This document shows, in pieces, positions 26,216-34,713 of a stretch of DNA of 64,000 nucleotides (position 1 is its first letter; each line of letters begins with the position of its first letter). Source of the DNA: Gracilimonas sp965227785. Lineage in GTDB: Bacteria > Bacteroidota > Rhodothermia > Balneolales > Balneolaceae. Made by a program: the position numbers and the translations under genes. The notes below the pieces were generated by a model. The model was not told the DNA's origin and made no database searches. It saw nothing but the letters and a program-made list of their open reading frames with translations. The DNA lies in contig NZ_OZ245785.1 of NCBI RefSeq assembly GCF_965227785.1, positions 2,914,001 to 2,978,000 on the forward strand, read 5' to 3'.

Positions 26216-27450
26216 GAACCGCTTTCCTATTTATAGCCCCATTTGTGGGGCTTTTGTTTATTAACCCGCTCGATGTAAGCGCACAGCAAACTGTTTCGGA
26301 TTTTTTGTTGACTGCCTTTGAAAGTCGAAATACGGCTCATTTTGATGCTCAGAAGGCTTTTTTAAAGCCGGGTAATTATCGTTATCCCATTCTGGAAGAA
26401 GTTGAACTGCGCATGGGAAACGATGAACTAACCTATGAAGATCTGCAATATGCCTTACGGGTAAGGCCTGGAAATCCGTGGAGGATAAGACGAAATAATG
26501 CCTTCTTTAATGCGACTAGAAAAGAGATAGAGCTTCGAAAAAGGCGGGAGTACAAAGAGAACCTAATGTTGCGATATGAGTTGGCATTAGAGTATTTCTA
26601 CAACCGTAAGTTAACAGCACAGGTTGAAGAAAGTTTGGATATCATTTCCCGCAAGGCGAACATTATGGAAGAAAACCTGCAGAGTGAGCTCTTTGATGGT
26701 AAAGATTATTCAGAAGCCAAGCTTGACCAGGTTGAGGCTATTGAAAATCTTGAAGAAACATTGGTTGAATTAAACCGGGTACAGGCAGAAATAGAGCTTA
26801 TTCTTGATATTGGTGATTTAAACTGGGTAGATTTTCCGCTTATAGAGGTGGAAACAGTCGCAGAGCTTGCCGTAGAAATCGTGACACAATCAAACCCTTC
26901 AGTAGAGCTGGATTTAATTTCCCAACAAGCAGAAGTAGCCCGACAGGAGGGCAGAGTAGAGAAAGCGGATTTTGATATCGGATATGCACAGGTTGAATAC
27001 TTTCCTTTTACCAACAGAAAATCTAATTACGGTTTTTCGGTGGGAGTAACGCTTCCAATTTTTAATGATAATAAGCCTCAGATTGCCGAAAGAAAGCTGG
27101 ACGAGCTGGAATTGGAAGGAGAACTTGAATTTGAGCAGTACCGTGATTCGATAAATAAAACCAGAGAGTACGAGCATCTTAATAATTTAATAGGTCAACA
27201 CCGCTTAATAATCAAGAAAGTAGAGGAGTTAAATTTAAAGGTCATGCAAAACAACCTGGCCAATAGCGAAGATTTTGACCCTCTCACTATTCTGGATTTG
27301 CAGGAAGGTATTGCCAAACTGGATGAGGTAATTTTAAAATCGAGGTTTCGGGTATTATCACAGTTTGTCGATTTTCTTTATACTTATGATGCACTCACAA
27401 AGAGTCCGCTAACTAATTATTTGTCAGAAGACTTAATGCTCATAGAATGA
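26212..27450 (+). CDS. TolC-like outer-membrane channel protein
   Basis: A 412-residue protein with a signal peptide ending near DVSAQ and long amphipathic helices in two similar halves, as in TolC/OMF proteins. Sequence motifs are weak. Signs are the helical repeats with EYFYNRKLTAQVEES, and VEYFPFTNRKSNYGFSVGVTL followed by a beta-like segment. Its place directly after an adaptor gene makes the call likely. It overlaps both neighbours by four bases. Confidence 0.72.
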   Translation: MRTAFLFIAPFVGLLFINPLDVSAQQTVSDFLLTAFESRNTAHFDAQKAFLKPGNYRYPILEEVELRMGNDELTYEDLQYALRVRPGNPWRIRRNNAFFNATRKEIELRKRREYKENLMLRYELALEYFYNRKLTAQVEESLDIISRKANIMEENLQSELFDGKDYSEAKLDQVEAIENLEETLVELNRVQAEIELILDIGDLNWVDFPLIEVETVAELAVEIVTQSNPSVELDLISQQAEVARQEGRVEKADFDIGYAQVEYFPFTNRKSNYGFSVGVTLPIFNDNKPQIAERKLDELELEGELEFEQYRDSINKTREYEHLNNLIGQHRLIIKKVEELNLKVMQNNLANSEDFDPLTILDLQEGIAKLDEVILKSRFRVLSQFVDFLYTYDALTKSPLTNYLSEDLMLIE

Positions 27451-28163
27451 ATATCCTAATTACCGGTGCCACTTCAGGAATCGGCAAAGAACTTGCCCTT
27501 CAACTCTCTTCAAGAGGGCACAAGGTCGGGTTAATGGGAAGACGAACGGAGCGGCTGCAAGAGTTGAAAGATGAAATCGGAGATCTCGCATTCATCAGGA
27601 CATTGGATGTAACAGATCACGAAAAAGCTGAAGAGGTATATAACAGCCTCATCGATGAAATGGGCGGAATGGATATCATGATTCTGAATGCAGGCATTGG
27701 ACGTATCCAAATGCTGCCACCCTGGGAAGCAGAATCAAAATTGATTGAGGTAAACGCACTGGCTTTTGCTCATGGCTGTCACTTTGCGATGGACTATTTT
27801 AGAAATCGGGAAAGCGGTCATATAGTCGGGATGTCTTCAATGGCAGCGCTTTTGGCTCATCACCGTGCAGCTGCATACACGGCATCCAAGCATTTCATTT
27901 CAAATTATATGAAAGGCTATCGACAAAAAGCGAAACGGATGGATGCTGATATCACGATTACTGAAATTCGTCCGGGTTATGTTTGGACGGAAATGACGGA
28001 GCGTGCCAAAGGTATGTTTTGGGTGGCTCCGGTAGAAAAGGCGGTTAGTCAAATGGTTACCGGTATAGAAAGGAAGAAGAACTATGTATATGTAACAAAA
28101 CGCTGGCAGCTGTTGGCCTGGGTTGCCAAACTGGTTCCCGAATGGGTGTGGGATCGGCTCTAA
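27447..28163 (+). CDS. Short-chain dehydrogenase/reductase
   Basis: A classical SDR of 238 residues with the cofactor motif TGATSGIGKEL at residues 6-16, the NAG motif in ILNAGIGR, and the catalytic Ser with YTASK. The C-terminal region ends with a hydrophobic stretch that may touch the membrane. The substrate cannot be told. The start overlaps the TolC-like gene (ATGA), so it is the last gene of the DUF4956 operon. Its end overlaps the convergent DUF2256 gene by four bases. Confidence 0.88.
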   Translation: MNILITGATSGIGKELALQLSSRGHKVGLMGRRTERLQELKDEIGDLAFIRTLDVTDHEKAEEVYNSLIDEMGGMDIMILNAGIGRIQMLPPWEAESKLIEVNALAFAHGCHFAMDYFRNRESGHIVGMSSMAALLAHHRAAAYTASKHFISNYMKGYRQKAKRMDADITITEIRPGYVWTEMTERAKGMFWVAPVEKAVSQMVTGIERKKNYVYVTKRWQLLAWVAKLVPEWVWDRL

Positions 28164-28294
28164 GATTTATTCCTGCGGCAGCGCTCACTGCAGTACTTTA
28201 CATTTTCCCAGTCATCTTCCCATTTCTTTCGCCATTTGAAGGGGCGATTGCAAACCGGACACACCTTCTCGGGTAAGTCCGACTTCTTTCTCAT
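28160..28294 (-). CDS. DUF2256 zinc-ribbon-like small protein
   Basis: A 44-residue protein reading MRKKSDLPEKVCPVCNRPF and continuing with WRKKWEDDWENVKYCSERCR. Four cysteines in two CxxC/CxxxC pairs suggest a bound zinc. DUF2256 genes are commonly found beside DASH cryptochromes, and one is here, separated by one small gene. The start follows the previous stop by one base. The stop codon region overlaps the end of the convergent SDR gene. The function is unknown. Confidence 0.88.
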   Translation of the reverse strand: MRKKSDLPEKVCPVCNRPFKWRKKWEDDWENVKYCSERCRRNKS

Positions 28295-28295
28295 T

Positions 28296-28556
28296 TTAGT
28301 CATCGCTTTTGAGCAGGGATAACCGGCCAGCCTTATTAGTTTGTCGGAGGACGACAGCCTTGGCTTTTCGGGATATACTTACCAGCTTTTCACTTTGTAG
28401 TTCTCCGGCCATTGTCCGTACTTCGTCAACATGATCTTTCCAGACATCAGTAAACAGGTTTTTAGTTACCTCAGTAGGAGATACAGAATCATTCTGACCT
28501 CGATTCTTCTTCATTGGAAGAATACGACTTCTATTCTCTTGCTTTGATTTCTTCAT
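28296..28556 (-). CDS. Small basic protein of unknown function in the cryptochrome operon
   Basis: An 86-residue, Lys/Arg-rich protein with no motif I recognise; the middle (NLFTDVWKDHVDEVRTMAGEL) should be helical. I chose ATG 28556 because GAGGAAAGCT stands just before it. That start overlaps the photolyase gene by 26 bases. Start codons at 28568 and 28514 are alternatives. It lies between the DASH cryptochrome and DUF2256 genes with tight spacing, which argues for a real, co-translated gene. Confidence 0.65.
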   Translation of the reverse strand: MKKSKQENRSRILPMKKNRGQNDSVSPTEVTKNLFTDVWKDHVDEVRTMAGELQSEKLVSISRKAKAVVLRQTNKAGRLSLLKSDD

Positions 28557-29955
28557 AGCTTTCCTCAAGGTTTATCATCGGCTTTGGATAAGAATCTCCA
28601 ATATCTACGGAATGTAACGTTTGTTGTTCGGGATTCATTTTATGCGGTTCGTGGATAAATTCTTTTGGAACTTTCTCAAGTTCCGGTATCCAGTGTCGCA
28701 CATACTCACCCTTCTTATCGTATTTCTCAGCCTGATTGATAATATTGAAATAGCGGTTTCTTGGGTCGTGACCTACTGTTGAGTTGTAAGCCCAATTTCC
28801 ATAATTGCTGCACGGGTCATAATCCAGCAACAACGATTCGAAATATTCAGCCCCCATCCTCCAGTCTATATTCATATTCTGGGCAAGGAAACTCGCTACG
28901 TTCTGCCGGCCACGATTACTCATGTAGCCGGTTGCGTTTAATTCACGCATGTTAGCATCAATAAAAGGAATTCCGGTGTTACCTTCAGCCCATTTTTTAA
29001 AATCTTTACGATCGGTTCTCCAATCTCGATCTTTAGATTGGATTCCGGATTGCCAAAAGAGTTTATCCCCGTGCTTCCAGGCCGAGAAACGAAAGTAATC
29101 TCTCCATATCAATTCAAAGATCATCCAGTAGGTGGAGACATTGCTTTTACGTTCATCCTCATACTTTTTCACTTCCCAATAAATTCTGCGGGGAGAAAGA
29201 GAGCCATTAGCCAGCCAGGGGGAGAACTTGGAAGAATAATCAGATCCAAGAAGTCCGTTTCGGGTATATTTGTAATTCTTTAGTTGGTCTTTATCCCAGA
29301 AATATTCCTTCAGCCGTTTTAGTGCCTCATCCTCACCGCCTTTGAAATCCAAAACAGCTCGGTTTTCATGGTCTTTCGGCTCAAGATCTAAGTCATTCAG
29401 CGAAGGTAATGGGTCTGAGTTAACATCCTGAATCAGCTCCACATTATCACGAAACTCGAGTTCTTTTCTTACTTCTGCTTGCTTTTCCGTTTTTTTCCGG
29501 AATTGAGTGAAAACATCAGGTATATCATTTTTTGAGAATGGAATATCATTAACGTGAAAGAGCGTGCTTCCCCAAACAAAATTTAGCTTATCTCCAAGAG
29601 CGTCTTTTATACCTTCCTCAACATCAATCTCTTCACGGGTTATTTCTTTATGGGTAAAGGCCAGATCAATGTCATGACGTCGTATAATCTCAGGTATAAC
29701 TTCTTCAGGCTTACCCATTCTGAAAGTTAAATCAAGAGAATGCTCTTTCAGATTAGACTGAAGATTCTCCAGCGATTCCAGCAAAAACCTCGCCCGATGT
29801 GAACCGGTTTTAGGAAAGCCGAAGGAGGTAGGCTCATAATGCCGGGGATCAAAAATATAAACGGGTAAAATTTTATCAGCCTGTGTAGCTTTAGCCAGCG
29901 CTTCGTTATCGTGCAGGCGTAAATCGTTACGGAACCAAATAAGAGATTTTTTCAT
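28531..29955 (-). CDS. Cryptochrome/photolyase, DASH type
   Basis: A flavoprotein of 474 residues. The N-terminal alpha/beta domain starts MKKSLIWFRNDLRLHDNEAL. The FAD-binding helical domain includes SPWLANGSLSPRRIYWEVK, TGIPFIDANMRELNATGYMSNRGRQ and LDYDPCSNYGNWAYNSTVG. The last of these is close to the DASH signature. DASH proteins repair UV dimers in single-stranded or looped DNA and may sense blue light. I use ATG 29955; the frame extends 22 residues upstream without support. Two small genes follow it. Confidence 0.92.
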   Translation of the reverse strand: MKKSLIWFRNDLRLHDNEALAKATQADKILPVYIFDPRHYEPTSFGFPKTGSHRARFLLESLENLQSNLKEHSLDLTFRMGKPEEVIPEIIRRHDIDLAFTHKEITREEIDVEEGIKDALGDKLNFVWGSTLFHVNDIPFSKNDIPDVFTQFRKKTEKQAEVRKELEFRDNVELIQDVNSDPLPSLNDLDLEPKDHENRAVLDFKGGEDEALKRLKEYFWDKDQLKNYKYTRNGLLGSDYSSKFSPWLANGSLSPRRIYWEVKKYEDERKSNVSTYWMIFELIWRDYFRFSAWKHGDKLFWQSGIQSKDRDWRTDRKDFKKWAEGNTGIPFIDANMRELNATGYMSNRGRQNVASFLAQNMNIDWRMGAEYFESLLLDYDPCSNYGNWAYNSTVGHDPRNRYFNIINQAEKYDKKGEYVRHWIPELEKVPKEFIHEPHKMNPEQQTLHSVDIGDSYPKPMINLEESYEEIKARE

Positions 29956-30085
29956 ATTTCTTTTTGGTAAGTAAAAGCTGAAGTGGTTGTCTTTCATTCC
30001 AAAAAAATAAGCAGGGCTCACATTTGGGAGTTTATATCGGTATATTTAACCTCCGAAAATTTTGAAGCCAAATACCGATCAATAA

Positions 30086-31096
30086 ATGAAAAACGTTGTT
30101 TTAATCCCCGGTGATGGAATCGGGGCAGAAATCACTAATTCCGTAACTACTATTCTGGAAGAAGCAGGAGCTAAGATCAATTGGATTGAATGCTCGGCAG
30201 GGTTGAAAGCCTATGAGGAGTCCGGGAATCCCCTTCCTGAAGAAACCATCGAAGCTCTGGATGAGCACCGAATTTCGCTCAAAGGACCTCTGACTACACC
30301 GGTAGGTTCCGGGTTCAGATCGGTAAATGTGGCTCTTCGGCAAAAATTCAACTTGTACAGTAACATCAGGCCGGCCCGCACACTGCCAAGTATCGACAGC
30401 CCATTCCGTGGGGTGGACATGGTACTCTTCCGTGAAAACACTCAGGGTTTGTATATTGGCAAAGAGGAATGGAAAGAAGAGGCTGACAACAAGAAACACG
30501 CAGAAGCGATTGCCGTTGTAACGGAAGAAGCCAGTGAAAAAATTATCAGGGCTGCTTTTGATTATGCCGTAAAGAATGAGCGAAAGAAAGTTACACTTGT
30601 CCACAAGGCTAACATTTTGAAACTGACTACCGGTTTATTCCTTGAGGTTGGCAGAAAGGTAGCTAAAGAATATAAAGACATTGAATTTCAGGACCTGATT
30701 GTTGATAACATGGCCATGCAGATGGTACTTCGTCCACAGCAATTTGATGTGGTTGTAACCACCAACCTGTTTGGAGATATTCTGTCAGACCTTGCATCAG
30801 GTCTGGTGGGTGGACTTGGAGTTACCGGTGCTGCCAACATTGGCGACGATGCTGCTATGTTTGAAGCTGTTCACGGTTCCGCTCCGGATATTGTAGGAAA
30901 GAACGTGGCTAACCCGATGGCGTTGTTGTTTTCTTCATTAATGATGCTTGAGCATATCGATCAAAAGCAGATTGCTGAAAACATTCGAAAAGCAGTTTAT
31001 AAAACTCTGGTAGAGAAGAAAGTATATTGCACGCCCGATATTGGCGGTGAAGGTACTACTTCCACATTCACTCAGGCTGTGTGTGATAATATTTGA
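30086..31096 (+). CDS. Isocitrate/isopropylmalate-family dehydrogenase, probably NAD-linked isocitrate dehydrogenase
   Basis: A 336-residue beta-decarboxylating dehydrogenase. Motifs are IPGDGIGAEI at the start, SNIRPARTLPSID, FRENTQGLYIG, a metal-binding TNLFGDILSDLASGLVGGLG and the nucleotide-binding HGSAPDIVGKNVANP. The RENT(E/Q)G-Y pattern fits isocitrate or homoisocitrate enzymes better than LeuB. No leu genes are nearby. It is a single gene with its own terminator. Assignment of the exact substrate is tentative. Confidence 0.8.
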   Translation: MKNVVLIPGDGIGAEITNSVTTILEEAGAKINWIECSAGLKAYEESGNPLPEETIEALDEHRISLKGPLTTPVGSGFRSVNVALRQKFNLYSNIRPARTLPSIDSPFRGVDMVLFRENTQGLYIGKEEWKEEADNKKHAEAIAVVTEEASEKIIRAAFDYAVKNERKKVTLVHKANILKLTTGLFLEVGRKVAKEYKDIEFQDLIVDNMAMQMVLRPQQFDVVVTTNLFGDILSDLASGLVGGLGVTGAANIGDDAAMFEAVHGSAPDIVGKNVANPMALLFSSLMMLEHIDQKQIAENIRKAVYKTLVEKKVYCTPDIGGEGTTSTFTQAVCDNI

Positions 31097-31128
31097 TAGC
31101 CGGTAACACATAGAAACTAAAAAAGAAA

Positions 31129-31156
31129 AAGGCTGTCTTTCGGGCAGCCTTTTTTA
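31129..31156 (+). terminator. Intrinsic terminator after the isocitrate dehydrogenase-like gene
   Basis: AAGGCTG pairs with CAGCCTT around TCTTTCGGG and is followed by TTTTTATTTT, about 30 bases after the stop codon. Confidence 0.85.
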
Positions 31157-31183
31157 TTTTACTTAACAGTGGCTAATCCTTGA

Positions 31184-31513
31184 CTAGCCAAACAGTTTAA
31201 ATAAAGCCCAGCTGATTACGGACATCACCAGCCCGAAAGCCAGCGCCCAACCAAAACTTTTGACTTTAAACCCTTCCACCATAGCATCTACCAGCATAAT
31301 TAGGGCGGCATTAATCACCCACACAAAGAGCCCAAAGGTAAGAATGGTGATGGGCAAGCTCAGAATTAGAAGAATCGGTTTTATAAATACATTTATAATT
31401 GCGAGAAGAGCGGCTACAAAAACAGCACTCCAGAAATTCTTAATTTCGACTCCTTTTAGTAAGCTTGCAGTGGCATATATGGAAACACTATTTAATAACC
31501 AGGCCCAAATCAT
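31184..31513 (-). CDS. YvlD/phage-holin-4-like small membrane protein
   Basis: A 109-residue protein made of about four membrane helices, with KPILLILSLPITILTFGLFVWVIN, cited here only as the family's core hydrophobic run split by KPIL and LPIT. Such DUF360/holin_4_2 proteins are widespread chromosomal genes and do not imply a prophage. The role is unknown. It is monocistronic. Confidence 0.82.
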   Translation of the reverse strand: MIWAWLLNSVSIYATASLLKGVEIKNFWSAVFVAALLAIINVFIKPILLILSLPITILTFGLFVWVINAALIMLVDAMVEGFKVKSFGWALAFGLVMSVISWALFKLFG

Positions 31514-31593
31514 GATGGTAGAATTTTGTTAAAAGTGGCCTTTCTGTACGAACCCGACTGTAGAATGGTTACATTAAACTAAAAATTGATTCG

Positions 31594-32025
31594 ATGGAAA
31601 TTATATATAAACCATTTGGCGAACTCAGTCCTGCTCAGGTTCAGGATATGTTCAGGCTAAGGCAAAATGTCTTCATCATAGAGCAGCAGTGTTTCTATGA
31701 GGATATCGATGGAGCTGATGCTAAAGCCGAACACCTACTCATCTATAAAGAAGAAAAACTGGCAGCTTACCTCCGAATTTTCCCATATGGAGTAAAGTAT
31801 GACAAGGAAGCTAATTTGGGCCGAATAGTTGTTGCCCCGGAGTTCAGAGGTGCCGGTTTAGGCGAAGTGCTTATCAAAAAGGGAATTGAACTATGCGACA
31901 AGAAACCAATACGGATTGAGGCTCAGGCAGCTTTAGAAGAGTATTATAATGATCTTGGCTTCAGGGCAGAGGGAGAAGTCTATGTGGTTGATGATATAGA
32001 CCACCTGCAAATGGTGTTAGCTTAG
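31594..32025 (+). CDS. GNAT family acetyltransferase, ElaA-like
   Basis: A 143-residue N-acetyltransferase with FRLRQNVFIIEQQCFYEDID near the start and the acetyl-CoA binding loop LGRIVVAPEFRGAGLGEVLI. The pattern is that of ElaA, whose substrate is not known. Its last nine bases overlap the convergent Hpt gene. Confidence 0.88.
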   Translation: MEIIYKPFGELSPAQVQDMFRLRQNVFIIEQQCFYEDIDGADAKAEHLLIYKEEKLAAYLRIFPYGVKYDKEANLGRIVVAPEFRGAGLGEVLIKKGIELCDKKPIRIEAQAALEEYYNDLGFRAEGEVYVVDDIDHLQMVLA

Positions 32026-32364
32026 CTCGTCTTTTTTACTCTTAAGCTCATCTACTATTTCCAAATATCCTTGCTCAAGTTCATCAATTAAACCGGGGAT
32101 CGATTTAAGACTGATTGCCTCCTTACCAAACTTTTCTAAATCTTGGGCAATTTCATTTAAGGAGGTAAGACCCACATACAAAAACATAGGTTTCAGTTTG
32201 TGAGATTCTGCTCCTAATTCTTTCCAGTTTTCTTTCTCGTGAGCCTGCTTGATCTTTTCAATATGCTTGGGAGTCTCTGACAACATGAGATCTATCATTT
32301 CTGTCATAACCTCGTTGTCGCCCCCGGTAATATTCTCTAAATAACTCAGATCAATTTTCCCCAT
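32017..32364 (-). CDS. Stand-alone Hpt (histidine phosphotransfer) domain protein
   Basis: A 115-residue helical protein with the phospho-accepting histidine in ESHKLKP, His55. Such proteins shuttle phosphate between receiver domains. No hybrid kinase or response regulator is adjacent, so its partners are elsewhere. The 408-base gap between it and glmS holds a possible tiny membrane peptide and a cluster of DnaA-box sequences. Confidence 0.85.
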   Translation of the reverse strand: MGKIDLSYLENITGGDNEVMTEMIDLMLSETPKHIEKIKQAHEKENWKELGAESHKLKPMFLYVGLTSLNEIAQDLEKFGKEAISLKSIPGLIDELEQGYLEIVDELKSKKDELS

Positions 32365-32520
32365 AAACCAATAGTCCTTTAAAACTTAATGAAGCGAATG
32401 TAGGTAACTTTTTATAAATAAAGTATTCAATTATGGGGAATATTTTTCAGGAAGAGATTTTGAATACACAGAATATCCATGCCTTACAACGGGAGAGAAA
32501 AGAATAAATGCGGAGGTGAA

Positions 32521-32595
32521 TCAGCCTGTAAATATTACAATGCCCACCAGCACAAGCACCACGATTTTAAATATAAAAGCCTTCCAATTTCTCAT
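32521..32595 (-). CDS. Possible 24-residue membrane peptide
   Basis: The frame reads MRNWKAFIFKIVVLVLVG and continues IVIFTG to a stop: a basic start followed by one hydrophobic helix. The composition fits a small membrane protein, but such frames occur by chance. No strong ribosome-binding site is visible. Confidence 0.35.
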   Translation of the reverse strand: MRNWKAFIFKIVVLVLVGIVIFTG

Positions 32596-32638
32596 TTTAG
32601 AATAATTACTAACCAAAGAGGAATTGGATTGAAAGCAA

Positions 32639-32761
32639 TTATCCGATAAAAGTCAAGTTATCCACAGCGACTAAAATAAAATTTCCAGAGAAATAATTAT
32701 TTCAGGCTGTAAATCATATGTTTTTTGGACTTTGGATAATTCAGGTAGCGAGTTATCCACA
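32639..32761. promoter_or_regulatory. Cluster of DnaA-box sequences in an AT-rich gap
   Basis: Two perfect TTATCCACA boxes lie at 32658-32666 and 32753-32761. A one-mismatch box in the opposite direction (TTTGGATAA) is at 32731-32739, and a weaker TTATCCGAT at 32639-32647. The bases between are AT-rich. It could be a DnaA titration or regulatory site, or part of an origin, although dnaA is not in the window. Confidence 0.5.
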
Positions 32762-32772
32762 ATGTCAGTGCT

Positions 32773-34605
32773 TTATTCTACGGTAACACTTTTGGCCAGA
32801 TTTCTGGGCTGATCTACATTACAACCACGGTTAACGGCGATGTAATAAGAAAGTAACTGTAGAGGAATCACCGTTAATAATGGCGAAAGCACATCCATGG
32901 TTTCAGGAACAATGGATTTGAACTCCGCAAGTTGTTCTACTTCCTCATTTCCGGGGTTTGTGATGGCAATTATTCTTCCCTTACGGGCTCTCACTTCCTC
33001 AATGTTGCTGATCATTTTATCATTAGTGTGCTGCGTTGCCGCAATTACAACCACCGGCATCATCTCATCAATCAGGGCGATGGGGCCGTGCTTCATTTCA
33101 GCTGCAGGATACCCTTCTGCGTGGATGTAAGATATCTCTTTAAGTTTGAGTGCGCCTTCAAGAGCAACCGGGAAACTGTAAGAGCGTCCTAAATACAAGA
33201 AATTAGGAGCATAAGAAAATAGGTTTGAAATTTTCTTGATCTCATCGGTATGCTCTAAAATCTCTTCTATTTTGGCTGGAATCTGTGATAATTCGCCAAT
33301 TAGTTTTTTAGCTTTTTTGTTGTCAATAGTCTTTTTATAAAGCCCCAGTTTAATCGCCATCATGGTGAGTACAGTAACCTGAGCGGTAAAGGCTTTGGTT
33401 GATGCAACCCCAATTTCAGGACCGGCATGGATATATACTCCAGCATCAGTTTCCCTGGCAATGGTAGAGCCCACAACATTAACTACTCCAAGAACCAATG
33501 CTCCACGGGCTTTTGCTTCGCGCAATGCGGCAAGGGTATCAGCCGTTTCACCACTTTGAGAAATCACGATCATTACATCGCCTTCTCCAATAAGCTGTTC
33601 TTTGTACCGGAATTCAGAAGCATATTCAACTTCTACCGGTATTTTAGCCAGATACTCAAATAGATATTCTCCAACTAACCCTGAATGCCAGCTTGTACCA
33701 CAGGCTGCGATTATAATTCTTCTGGCATTTACCAGTTGATCCATAATTCCTTCGATGCCGCCAAGGGTGACCGTGCCTTCATCAGCATTAATTCTCCCTC
33801 TGAGGCAATCGGAGAGAGCTTTAGGTTGCTCAAAAATTTCTTTAAGCATGAAATGATCATACCCGCCTTTCTCAATTTCTTCAAGACTTAAAGCCAGTTC
33901 ATGAATTTCTTTGGAAAGCTCAATTTGGTCAGCGGATTCTACCGTGTAGTCATCTTTCCTGATTACTGCTATTTCACCGTCATCCAGATAAATAACTTTG
34001 TCTGTATAGGCAGCAACCGCTGATGCATCAGAAGCGATCAGCATTTCCCCTTCACCAACACCAAGCAGAAGAGGGGATCCCTTTCTTGCCACTACTATTT
34101 GGTCAGGAAAATCGGAATGCACCAATGCGATTCCATACGTACCATTCACCTGATGTAAAGCCAGCTGAACAGCCTTCTTCAGGTCCGAAGCATCTTTTTC
34201 AAGGAAACTCTCAATCAGTTTAGTAAGAACTTCGGTATCAGTTTCAGAATAAAAGGTGTATCCCTGGTCACTCAGTTTCTTTTTCAGGGTGTTATAATTT
34301 TCAATGATGCCATTATGAACAAGAGCAAGCTTACCCTTTTGTCCGGTATGCGGGTGAGAATTTATATCATTGGGTTCACCGTGTGTAGCCCACCGGGTAT
34401 GTCCAATTCCTATAGTTCCGTTCTCCGATGGAGTGATCATTTTCTCAAGAGATGCAACCTTCCCTTTCCCTTTTTTAATCTTCAGTTCTCCGTTTATGAC
34501 GGCTAAACCGGCAGAGTCATATCCTCTGTATTCAAGTCTTTTTAGTCCGTCTATAATAATTTTGCTGGCTTGTTGATCACCAATGTACCCTACAATTCCA
34601 CACAT
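32773..34605 (-). CDS. glmS: Glucosamine-6-phosphate synthase (GlmS)
   Basis: GlmS makes glucosamine-6-phosphate from fructose-6-phosphate and glutamine, the entry to UDP-GlcNAc. The N-terminal glutaminase starts MCGIVGYIG with nucleophile Cys2 and has THTRWATHGEP-like GHTRWATHGEPNDINSHPH. Two SIS domains follow (ACGTSWHSGL, SQSGETADTLAALREAK). The C-terminus ends PRNLAKSVTVE. At 610 residues it is full length. The gene reads away from a GlmU-like gene on the other strand, both being amino-sugar genes. No glmS ribozyme is apparent upstream. Confidence 0.96.
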   Translation of the reverse strand: MCGIVGYIGDQQASKIIIDGLKRLEYRGYDSAGLAVINGELKIKKGKGKVASLEKMITPSENGTIGIGHTRWATHGEPNDINSHPHTGQKGKLALVHNGIIENYNTLKKKLSDQGYTFYSETDTEVLTKLIESFLEKDASDLKKAVQLALHQVNGTYGIALVHSDFPDQIVVARKGSPLLLGVGEGEMLIASDASAVAAYTDKVIYLDDGEIAVIRKDDYTVESADQIELSKEIHELALSLEEIEKGGYDHFMLKEIFEQPKALSDCLRGRINADEGTVTLGGIEGIMDQLVNARRIIIAACGTSWHSGLVGEYLFEYLAKIPVEVEYASEFRYKEQLIGEGDVMIVISQSGETADTLAALREAKARGALVLGVVNVVGSTIARETDAGVYIHAGPEIGVASTKAFTAQVTVLTMMAIKLGLYKKTIDNKKAKKLIGELSQIPAKIEEILEHTDEIKKISNLFSYAPNFLYLGRSYSFPVALEGALKLKEISYIHAEGYPAAEMKHGPIALIDEMMPVVVIAATQHTNDKMISNIEEVRARKGRIIAITNPGNEEVEQLAEFKSIVPETMDVLSPLLTVIPLQLLSYYIAVNRGCNVDQPRNLAKSVTVE

Positions 34606-34713
34606 ACAGTTTTAACTATTAAATATTTTTTTTGGCTTATTTAATCCTTAAATATAATGCGAAGTTTAAAGAATGACGATTATAATTTCTTACCAATAAA
34701 CACTGCTTTATAT

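Noticed and set aside
30101..30604. Minus-strand 167-codon frame inside the isocitrate dehydrogenase-like gene
   Set aside because: It mirrors conserved coding sequence on the other strand and resembles nothing.
31184..31513. Holin-like gene as evidence of a prophage
   Set aside because: Family members are common chromosomal membrane proteins, and no other phage gene is near.
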